Position numbers and translations under genes: made by a program
Shown here: piece by piece, positions 1 to 12,000 of the stretch
How the letters are laid out: each line of letters begins with the position of its first letter
Position numbering within the stretch: position 1 is the stretch's first letter
Assembly (NCBI RefSeq): GCF_022758235.1
Contig: NZ_JALEBG010000003.1
Location: 62,001-126,000, forward strand
Direction of reading: 5' to 3'
Origin: Pontibacter liquoris
GTDB lineage: Bacteria > Bacteroidota > Bacteroidia > Cytophagales > Hymenobacteraceae
DNA length: 64,000 nt
Notes under the pieces: generated by a model
What the model was told of the DNA's origin: nothing
What the model saw: the letters and a program-made list of their open reading frames with translations, nothing else
Databases searched by the model: none

Positions 1-3000
1 TGATATCGGGCAATGCTCCGAACTCGAGCTTTATGACCTACCAATGGTTCCAGAGCACTACCGGAGTGGATGCGGATTTCTTCCCTATTGCTTCTGCCCG
101 TAACCGCGATTATACCCCGTCTCCTTTGTCACAGACCACGTGGTTTAAAAGAGTTGCCTACAACAACTATTGTGGGGAGGAATCGAATGTTCTTAAAATA
201 ACAGTAGTCCCACGGCCAGCTACCCCGGTGGTGAACGACGTGATTGTTTGTTCCGGAACGCAGGCCAGTTTCACAGTAGCCAACGCAGATCTGAACACGG
301 TTTACAAGTGGTATGCCAACACAACCACCACTACCTCCATCGGTACCGGCCCTACTTTTACCTCCCCGCAGACACTTTCAGCAAACACCAGCTTTTATGT
401 AGAGGCCTCCACGCCCGCTAACAGTTCGTGTAGCAGCACGACAGCCCGGGTGGAAGCAAAAGCAGTGGTTACCCCGCCGATCACCAACAACACCATTTCG
501 GCCGATCAGTCGTTGTGCAGTGGGGGCACGCCTGCTGCTTTAACAGGAGTTGTTCCGCAGGGCGGCGGCGGCACTTATACTTACCAATGGCAACGTAGCG
601 AGAACGGGGCGGACTTTTTCGATATACCTGGTGCGAATGCCCAGGATTTTGCTCCCGGCAGCCTCTCCACCACCACCTGGTACCGCCGCAAAGTAACCTC
701 TACCAGTTCTTGTCCACCCACGATCAGTAATACGGTTCGCATTGGCGTGGCCCCACTGCCGGTTTCCATCAACATTACCGACCCGATGGCTTGCGCCGGT
801 TCCGGCACTACGATCGTGATCAACAATGCCGACCCGGCCACTTATACTTACCGCTGGTATGATGTAGCCACCGGCGGCAGCGTTTTAGGCACAGGCAGCT
901 CCTTTCCCACAGGGCCGCTTACTTCCAACAAAACGTATTATGTAGAAGCTACTACTTCGGCAGGCTGTATTTCCAACCGGCGCGCTGTAACGGTTACAGT
1001 TACCACCCCACCTGCACAGCCTGTTGCAAACGGTGTAACTGTTTGCGCCGGCAACAGCGCCACACTGGCCGTAAACCCCACCGATGCCACCCTCTTTTAC
1101 AGGTGGTATAACAGCGAAGGAACGATCCTTTCCACGGGTGTCACCTACCCCACCGGGCCTCTTTCCGAGAACACCACGTTTTATGTAGAGGCCGTTACCA
1201 ATGCTTCGCCAGGTTGTACCAGCCCCAAACGTGCCGTACTGGTTACGGTACTGCAGCCTGTCAGCAACAACACGATTACCGCTAACCAAATGCTCTGCCG
1301 GGGTGAAACGCCGGCGCAGCTGCAGGGCAACATACCGGATGGCGGCGGCGGAGGGTATACTTACCAGTGGCAGTACAGCGAGGATGGCACATATTTTACG
1401 AATATAAACGGCGCAACAGGCATCGACTATGCCCCGCAGGTACTTAGCACCACCACCTGGTTCCGGCGCATGGCCGGTACAAGCACTGCTACCTGCCCTG
1501 CCGTAGCCAGCAATGTGGTGAAAGTTGAGATCAACCAGTTGCCTGTCGTGGCCGTTATCCCCGGCAAAACCATCTGCACCGGCACTTCCGCTACCCTGCA
1601 GATCCCTTTCCCGGATGGCAGTCTCCGCTACAACTGGTATACAGCAGCTACCGGCGGCATGGCCATCGCCCTGAATGCCCCTACGCTTACTACCGAAGCA
1701 TTAACATCTGACAAAACATACTATGTGGAGGCCGTAAGCGGCTTCGGTTGTATTAGTGCCACCCGCAGGGCTGTAACTGTAACGGTATCGCCGCTACCTG
1801 CTGTGCCCGTTGCCGATGATGTGACCATTTGCGCCGGCAACAAAGCCACCCTGACGGTGATGGCCCCAACGGCAGGACTGGAATACCAATGGTATGATGC
1901 GGCACAAGGCGGCAGCCTGCTTGCCTCCGGCACCACCTTCACCACTGCCAATGCCCTGGCCAGCACCACCACTTATTATGTGCAGGCTGTAAACAGCGCT
2001 GGTTGCGCCAGCGCCAGCCGCAAGGCAGTAGTCGTTTCTGTCATTGACCTGCCTGTTATTCCGGAAGTAACAGGCGCCACCATCTGCAGCGGCGGCAGCA
2101 CCACCTTATACATCAGCAACCCTACTTCTGCCCTTGTATACCGCTGGTACAACAGCAGCGGCACGCTGCTCCAGACAGGCACCTCGCTGCCAACAGGGAA
2201 CCTGGCAACCAGCGCCACCTATTATGTAGATGCCGTAACAAACAACGCAAGCGGCTGCGCAAGCCCCGGCCGCAGAACGGTGGTTGTAACCGTTATTCCA
2301 CCTATCGCCAACAACACCATAACCGCCAGCCAGACCATCTGCAACGGCGACACGCCAGCCTTACTTAACGGCAGCGCAGCGACCGGTGGCAGCGGCATCC
2401 TGACTTACCAGTGGGAGAAAAGCGAAAATGGCACCACTTTTACCAACATCAGCAGTGCTACTGCCGAGAACTATAGCCCGGGCGCCCTTACCACTACTAC
2501 CTGGTTCCGAAGACGCGTGAAAGGGGCTGACTCCTGCTCTGAAAGCTATAGCAACACTGTGCAGGTAACGGTAAATGCCCTTCCAGCCACCCCGGTAGCA
2601 GACGCACAAACAGTTTGTACCGGAACAGCGGCTACCCTAAGTATAAACGCCCCGGTAACCGGCATTACATACAAATGGTACAATGCCGCCACGGGCGGAA
2701 ACGTACTCGGCACCGGCATCACTTACCCGACCGGCATCCTGGAAACCAACACGACCTTTTACGTGGAGGCAACCAATGGCAATGGCTGCATAAGCCCGCG
2801 CCAGGCAGTAACCGTATCAGTCAGAGCCCTTCCGGAAATGCCGATGGCTGCCGGCACTACCATCTGCTATGGCCAGAACACCACGTTGGCAGTGACCTCT
2901 CCGGCTGCCGGGCTCTCGTATAAATGGTACAACACTGCCGGGCAGTTGCTCTCCAGCCAGACGACCTTGCCCCTGACCAATGTGCAGGCCACCACCACAT

Positions 3001-6000
3001 ATTACCTGGAGGCCACCTATACTTCGAACCCTACCTGTGCAAGTCCGCGCCGCGAAGTAACTGTAATCGTAACGCCACTACCAGCCCTGCCTGTCGTAAA
3101 TGATATCACCATCTGCGCTGGCGCCACCGGCCGACTGCAGGTACAGAATGCTGATCCAGCCCTCACCTACAAATGGTACACGGTTGCAACAGGCGGTACT
3201 TCTGTTAAAAACGAGCCTGTCTTTGATACACCTGCCCTGACATCGGATCGCACCTATTATGTGGAAGCGACAACTGCCGGTGGTTGCGCCAGTGGCCGTA
3301 AAGCCGTGAACGTACGGGTAACAGCACTCCCGGAAACACCGCTTGCGGCAGATGTCGCCATCTGCGCCGGCGAAACGGCCACTCTAATCGTCACCAGCCC
3401 GGATGATGCGCTTACCTATAACTGGTATACTTCCGCCACCGCCCTTAACCCCGTAGCTACCGGCCAGACGTATCCGACAGGAGCCTTGCAGGCTACCACC
3501 ACGTATTACCTGGAAGCGATGACAGCCTCTGGCTGCGCAAGCGCCTCACGGCAGGCCGTGCAGGTAACCGTAACCCCGCTCCCGGCTGAGCCGATGGCAG
3601 AAGACAAAATAACCTGCGCCGGCGGGTATGTCATCCTATCAGTACAGAACCCGGATGCCTCGCTCCGGTATGTATGGTATAATGCCGATGACAGGCAGGT
3701 AGGCACCGGCATCTTCTACAACACCGGTTCGCTCAGCGAAAGCACCACCTATTACCTGGAAGCTATCACCGTAAATACGACGGCCTGTACCAGCGCCACC
3801 CGCAAAGCCGTAGCCGTAACCGTAACTCCCCTTATCACCAACAACACCATTACGGCCAGCCAGAGCATCTGCAGCGGCAGCACGCCGGCCCGCCTGGATG
3901 GCTCTGTTCCGGCTGGTGGCGGCACGGGGTATTTGTACCAATGGGAACAAAGCGCCGACGGCAGCAACTTTACAAGTATAACCGGCGAAACCGGCCAACA
4001 CTACTCTCCGGGTGCGCTCAACACCACTACCTGGTTCCGCAGAAAAGTGACGGCAACAGGCCCCTGTGGTCCCAGCTACAGCCCGGCAGTGCAGATCACG
4101 ACCATTGCGCCGCCGGCTACACCCCTTGCTGCCAATACCACTATCTGCGCAGGAACAACGGCCACACTACAAATACAGAATGTCACCCAAGGCTATACTT
4201 ACCGCTGGTATGCAGCGGGAACAGGCGGTAACATACTCGATATCAATTCAACCTTTGTAACGCCTGAAATAAGCGCCACCACTACTTACTATGTGGAGGC
4301 CGTGAACGGCACAGGTTGTGTGAGCCCGCGCAGAGCTGTGACCGTAACCGTTACCCCTGTACCGGAACTGCCACAGGTGCCGGACAAATTTATTTGCCAG
4401 GGCCAAACCGCCACACTCACTGTTTCAGCGGCCGCGCAAAACCTGGTATATACCTGGTATGATAACGCCGGCACCCAGGTAGGCTCCGGCACCTCGTTTA
4501 CAACACCGCAGCCCCTGAGCGCCAGCACGACCTTTTATGTGGAGGCAGCCACTACCACGACGCCTTCGTGCGTGAGTGCCCGTAAGGCCGTAGCCGTAAC
4601 CGTCACCACAACGCCTAACCTGCCGGTAGCAGAAGACCTGACGATCTGCGCGGGCAGCACGGCGCGTCTTTCCGTACGTATTATCGATCCGGCCATCACT
4701 TACAAATGGTACACGGTAGCTACCGGCGGCACTTCCATCGCTGAGAGCCCGGCCTTCACCACGGCTGCCCTTACCTCTAACCGCACCTACTATGTGGAGG
4801 CTGTGAATGGCGCCGGCTGCACCAGCGGCCGCACTGCCGTAAGCGTCACCGTTACGCCGCTACCGGCCACGCCTGTTGCCGCCAGTCAGACCATCTGCTC
4901 CGGATCCACAGCTATACTTGCTGTTACCGGCGCTGATGCCAACCTGGTCTACAACTGGTATGATGCTGCTGTAGATGGCAACCTGCTGGCCTCGGGCGAT
5001 ATTTACACGACAGCTGCCCTTCAGAATAGTACTACCTATTACCTGGAAGCTGCTACCCGGAACGGTTGCACGAGCACCTCACGCAGCGCGGTAACCGTCA
5101 CCGTGACGCCGCTGCCGGCCACTCCGGAAGTGAACAACCAGACTATTTGCGCAGGAGCAAGTATAACCCTCTGGGTTACAAATCAGACCAACGGCATCGT
5201 TTACAAGTGGTATAATAATGCAGGAGCCTACCTGGCAACCGGCACTTCCTATACGACCCCTGTTCTGGACGCCAGTACCACCTTTGCCGTAGAAGCCGTA
5301 ACCAATACCCCAGCTGCCTGCGCCAGCGCACAACGCAAAGCAGTATTTGTTACTGTTGTAGCGCCCATTACCAACAACACCATCGGCACCGACCAGATGA
5401 TCTGCATGGGTGCTGTTCCGTTTCCGCTGACCGGCTCCACGCCTGCCGGCGGAAACGGCACCTATACGTACCAGTGGGAGCGTAGCACCGACGGCGTGAA
5501 TTATGGCAGCATCAGCGGGGCCGTCAGCAAAGACTATGCGCCTGGCGCCATTTCAACCACTACCTGGTTCAGGAGGCGCGTACAAGGGTCCAACTCCTGC
5601 CCCGAAAATAGCAGCGTGGCCGTTCAGATACGCGTAAATCCATTACCCATTACCCCGGTAGCCGATGCCAGTACGATATGCACCGGCACAGGCACTACCC
5701 TGCAGGTAAATGCCCCAGTTACCGGCATTACCTACAAATGGTATGGTGAGGCAAGCGGTGGAAACGTGCTAGGCACCGGAACGGCTTTCGAGACAGATAT
5801 CCTCAGAACGACTACCACGTATTATGTGGACGCGACCAATGCCTCCGGCTGCGTGAGCGCCCGCCGACCTGTAACTGTTACGGTGCGGGAATTGCCTGAA
5901 ATGCCGCTAGCCGAAAACAAAACGATCTGCGCCGGCCAGAACACCACCCTCTCAGTTAGCACGCCGGATCCTTCGTTTAGCTATACCTGGTATAATGCCG

Positions 6001-9000
6001 CCGGGCAGGTGCTTTCGAGCGTATCCTCGCTGAATGTAACGAATCTGCAGGCCACCACTACCTATTACCTGGAAGCTGCTTACAGCAATAACCCGACCTG
6101 CGCCAGCCCCAGAAGAGAAGTAACGGTAACGGTAACCCCGCTTCCCGGACAGCCGGTCTTAGCTGATATTACCGTTTGCGCCGGCGCCAAAGGCCTGTTG
6201 CAGGTGCAGAATCCGTCCACGCAGGTAACGTATAACTGGTATTCGCAGGCAACAGGCGGAAGTGCTCTCTTTACCGGAGAAGCTTTTGAAACACCTACCC
6301 TGACATCCGACAGAACCTATTATGCAGAGGCGGTAACCGCCTCGGGTTGCGCAAGTGGCAGAGTGCCGGTTACCGTGCATGTTGCCCCACTACCCGAAGC
6401 TCCTTTTGCCCCTAACATGGAGCTCTGTGCAGGAAGGCCGGCACTCCTGGCTGTTTCGGATGCGGATGAAACGTTAACTTATCGCTGGTATGCCAGCAGC
6501 ACCGCTCCTGATCCGCTGGCCACCGGCAACACCTATAATACCGGAATACTACAGACCAGCACCACGTATTATGTCGAAGCCCTTTCAGGCAATGGTTGCG
6601 TAAGCCCCACACGCAGCGCCGTAACAGTAACTGTAACGCCGTTGCCCGCTACGCCGGTAGCAGAGGATGCCACGATCTGCGCGGGCGGGTTTGCGGTGCT
6701 TTCTGTTCAGAACCCTGCCTCTACGCTTCTTTATAAATGGTATAAGAGTGACGGCACGCACGTAGCCACCGGCCAGTACTACAACACTGGCACGTTAAAC
6801 AACAATACCACCTATTACCTGGAAGCCGTAACCAACAACAGCACCGAGTGTGCCAGCGCTTCGCGCAGAACAGTTACGGTAACCGTTACCCCGGGCATCA
6901 CCAACAACACGATTGCATCGGACCAGACGATCTGCCATGGCGCCACGCCAGCTGAGCTATCCGGTTCAATACCGGTTGGCGGCGGCACAAGCTATGCCTA
7001 CCAGTGGGAGCAAAGCGCCGACGGCACCAACTTTACAGGTATAACCGGAGCTACTACCCAGCATTATACACCTGGAGCGCTCACGGCCACTACCTGGTTC
7101 CGACGAAGAGTGAGTGCGACCGGTCCTTGCACACCCGCTTACAGCGCACCAGTCCGGATAACGATCGTTGCGGCACCGGCCACGCCGCTTGCCAATAACC
7201 AAACAATTTGCGCCGGCACAACCGCTACGCTAAGTATAAGGGATGTTACCCCCGGCTATACTTATCGCTGGTATGCCACTGCCACGGGCGGAAACGCACT
7301 TAAGATCGATGACTCGTTTAATACACCTGAACTTAGCGCCACCACCACCTACTACGTAGAGGCCGTGAACGGCACAGGCTGTGTGAGCCCCCGCAGAGCC
7401 GTTACAGTGGTTGTTACCGACAAACCGGCTGTTCCTGCTGTGGCAGATGCGTTTATCTGTGCAGGACAGAAAGCCACCTTGGCGGTTTCTTCCTCCTCTC
7501 AGAACCTGGTATACTCGTGGTATGATCAGACGGGTACCCTTGTTGGAACCGGTACTTCCTACACGACGCAGGATCCGCTGCCTGCCAGCACGACGTTTTA
7601 TGTAGAGGCGGCCACGATCTCTTCGCCGGCTTGTATAAGCGACCGTAGGGCTGTAGCTGTTTCCGTAACAGCCATACCTGCCATGCCTGAAGCAGCAGAT
7701 GCCACCATCTGCGCGGGCAGCACGGCGCGGCTTTCCGTACGTATTATCGATCCGGCCATCACTTACAAATGGTACACGGTGGCTACCGGCGGCACTTCCA
7801 TCGCTGAGAGCCCGGCCTTTACCACCGCAGCCCTCACCTCTAACCGCACTTACTATGTAGAGGCTGTAAATGGCGCCGGTTGCACTAGCGGCCGCACTGC
7901 CGTAAGCGTCACTATCACCCCGCTACCGGCCACGCCTGTTGCCGCCAGTCAAACCATCTGCTCCGGATCCACAGCTGTACTTGCTGTTACCGGCGCTGAT
8001 GCCAACTTGGTCTACAACTGGTATGATGCTGCTGTAGATGGCAACCTGCTGGCCTCCGGCGATACTTACACGACAGCTGCCCTGCAAAGCAGCACCACCT
8101 ATTACCTGGAAGCTGCTACCCGAAATGGCTGCGCGAGCACTTCCCGCAGCGCGGTAACTGTTACCGTGACGCCGCTGCCGGCCACTCCGGAAGTGAACAA
8201 CCAGACCATTTGCGCAGGAGCAAGTATAACCCTCTGGGTTACAAACCCGGTAGCAGGACTGGCCTATAAATGGTACGACAATGCCGGTGGTTTCCTCTCC
8301 GCAGGCAACTCCTACACGACAGGCAATTTAGATGTTAGTGCCACGTATTATGTGGAAGCAGTAACTACTACAGCAACTGCCTGTGCCAGTGCCGTACGCA
8401 GAATGGTGCAGGTAACGGTTGTTCCTCCGATCACCAACAATTTCATCGGCACCGACCAGACGATCTGCACAGGTGCTGTTCCAGCTCCGCTGACCGGCTC
8501 CACGCCTGCGGGCGGTAATGGCACCTATACGTACCAGTGGGAGCGCAGCACCGATGGCATGAACTTCAGCGCCATCAGCGGGGCCACTAGCCAGCACTTT
8601 ACACCAACGTCCACCTTTACAGCAGATGTCTGGTACCGCAGGAAAGTAACGGCCATTGGCAGCCCTTGTGCCGAGCAGACCAGCAACACGATCCATGTTA
8701 CCGTAACCCCACTCCCAGCCACACCGGTAGCCAACGGCGCCACCAGCTGCGCCGGCTCTTCGGTTACGTTGCAGGTGAGCAACCCGGATAATGCCTTCAC
8801 CTACCACTGGTACGCCACGGCCACCGGCGGAAACCCGCTTCGTTCGCTGCCTGCTTTTGAGACCGGTGAACTGAGCACCACGACAACCTTCTATGTTGAA
8901 GCCATGAACGCCACCGGCTGCATTAGTGCCCGCCGTGCGGTAACGGTTACCGTACGGCCGCTGCCGGAGGCACCCGTGGTGGAGAACAAAGCGATCTGCA

Positions 9001-12000
9001 CCGGCCAGACGACCACTCTTGCTGTAACAAGCCCGGTTTCGGGTGTAAACTACAAGTGGTATACCCTGGATGGCACGCAGGTAGCTACCGGCACCTCATT
9101 CGCCACACCGGCACTGGACCAGACCACCATTTACCAGGTAGAAGCTTCTTACATCACGCCGCCGCAATGTGCCGCAAGCACCCGCACGACGGTGACAGTA
9201 GAAGTGGCGCCACAGCCTCAGTTGCCGCAGGCAGCAGGTGTTTCTACCTGCTCAGGCAGCACCGCTACTTTAGCCGTAAGCGTGGTTGATCCGAATGTGA
9301 CTTATAAGTGGTATACAGCCCCAACGGGCGGAACAGCCGTCGCCAGCACGCCAGGCTTCACGACGCCGGTGCTTACCTCCGGCAGAACGTATTACGTAGA
9401 GGCGGTATCGGCAGCAGGTTGCGCCAGTGGCAGAACGGCCGTGGTGGTAGAAGTGGTGCCTTTGCCAGCGGTTCCGTTGGCAGCCAACATGAGCATCTGC
9501 GCAGGCCAGAAAGCGACGCTGCAGGTAACTGATCCGGATAATGCCCTCTCGTATGTATGGTATGATGCCGCCACAGAAGGCAGCCCGCTGGCAACCGGCG
9601 ATACCTACACAACAGCCGTTTTAACTTCCGGCGCCACGTATTATGTAGCTGCCGTAACGGCAACCGGTTGTGTCAGCACCAGCCGCAGAGCGGTAACGGT
9701 AGATGTAACCCCGCTGCCTGCTACACCGGAGGCGGACAACGTAACTATCTGCGCCGGAAGCACCACCACTTTGTGGGTTCGCAACCAGGAGCCGAACGTA
9801 ATTTACAACTGGTACAGCGGCGGCGCCCTGGCTGGAACCGGCGTATCGTTCACCACCGGTACCCTGAACAATAGCACGACGTATTACCTCGAAGCCGTAA
9901 CAAACACCGGCACTGCCTGCAGCAGCCCGGTGCGCAGCAGCGTAGTGGTAACTGTAACGCCGGCTGTGGCCAACAACTTCATCAATGCCAGCCAGAGCAT
10001 CTGCAGCGGCAGCACGCCGGCCACGCTCACGGGCTCCCTGCCTAACGGCGGGGGCGGCAACTACAGCTACCAGTGGGAGCGCTCCGAGGACGGCATCAAC
10101 TTTACCAGCATTGCCAATGCCACCAACCAGCACTACACGCCCACAGCCCTGAACATTACCACCTGGTTCCGCAGGAAGGTAAGAGCGGTTGGCCCATGTG
10201 CTGAAAGTATAAGCAGTGCGGTGCAGATCACTATTACCCCGATTCCTGCTACGCCGATGGCAGCAAACGCCACCATCTGCCAGGGCGCTGCAACCACGCT
10301 AAGTATACAGGATGCCAACACCGCTTACACGTACCGCTGGTATACCAGCCCGGTAGGAGGCAGTGCCATACTTGCCGGCACTTCGTTCACCACGAATCCG
10401 TTGGAGAGCACCACAACGTTTTATGTGGAGGCAGTAAATAATAGCGGTTGTATTAGCCCGCGCCGCACGGTAACCGTATCGGTGCTGCCCTTGCCGGCAG
10501 CGCCACTGGCAGAAGCCCAGAACATTTGCGCCGGCGAGCAGGCCACCCTGGCCGTAACCAACCAGGAAGCCGGCCTGACCTACAGCTGGTATGATGGTAA
10601 CAACACGCTGCTGGCTACCGGCACCACCTATACGACCGGTGTGCTGAACAGCAATACTGTGTTTTATGTAGAGGCAGCTACGGCCGCAACGCCAAGCTGC
10701 CTGAGCCCACGCACGGCAGTGGCAGTAAACGTGGCGACGCGGCCGGCCACTCCGGTTGTAAGCAACGTGAATGTCTGCACCGGCAGTGCCGCCGAGTTGG
10801 TGGTATCCGGTATCTTACCGGGCATTACCTATAGCTGGTACACGGTAGCTACCGGCGGTACCCCGATCCATACGGGCTCCAGGTATACTACTCCGGCTCT
10901 GACTACCGGCAGAACCTACTATGTGGAAGCGGCAACGGCATCGGGCTGCACCAGCAGCACCCGCCGTGCCGTGGCCGTGGGCGTGATTCCGGCACCGGCT
11001 ACCCCGGTTGCCCCGGACAAAACCATCTGCGCCGGCCAACCGGTAACCCTGGCGGTAGCCAACCCGGATGCGACGCTGTTGTACCGCTGGTATGACCAGA
11101 ACGGCACGCAGCTGGCCACCGGCAACACCTATACGACTCCTGCGCTTTCAACTGGCACCACATATTTTGTAGAAGCAGCCACCCAAACCTCGCCAAGTTG
11201 CAGCAGCCCGCGCGAAACAGTGAACGTCACCATCACGCCCCTGCCTGCAACGCCTGTTGTGGAAGATGCGACGATCTGTGCCGGTTCTACCGCCGTGCTC
11301 TGGATCAGCAACACAGTTCCGTCTGTCACTTATAAATGGTACAATGAACAGGATGAGCTGCTGGCTACGGGGCCGGGTTATACTACCCCGGTGTTACAGG
11401 CAAGCGCTACCTACTATGTCACGGCCGAAACGACGAATGGCTGTGCCAGCGCTACCCGCAAAACCGTTACCGTAACCGTGGCCCAGGCCATTGCCAACAA
11501 CGTCATCCAGGCGGCCCAGACCATCTGTTACAACAGCACACCGGCTACGCTCACCGGCTCGCAGCCGGTTGGCGGCACGGGAGGCATCACCTTCCAGTGG
11601 GAGCGCTCCGAAGACGGCATCAACTTTACAAGTATAGCCAATGCCGCCGGCAGAGAGTACACACCCGAAGCTCTTACCGCTACCACCTGGTTCAGAAGAA
11701 AAGCGATGGCCGGCATCACCTGCCCGGCGCATACCAGCGCGGCAGTAGAGATTACGGTAGTACCATTGCCAGCCATGCCGAGGGCCGAGAATGTAACGGT
11801 TTGTGCCGGAAGCAACGCCACCTTACGCATCAGCACCGGCACCTCGGCACCTAGCGGCGAGCAGACTTACCGCTGGTATACCGTAGCCACCGGCGGCAGC
11901 AGCATCGCAACCGGCGCCTCGTTCACAGCAACCTCAATGGCTGCCACCACAACCTATTTTGTGGAGGCGGTGAATGCAAGTGGTTGTTACAGTGCCCGCC

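Noticed and set aside
4641..8249. Assembly-duplication artefact as explanation of the near-identical segments
   Set aside because: The copies differ at many silent sites spread evenly, which a misassembly would not create.
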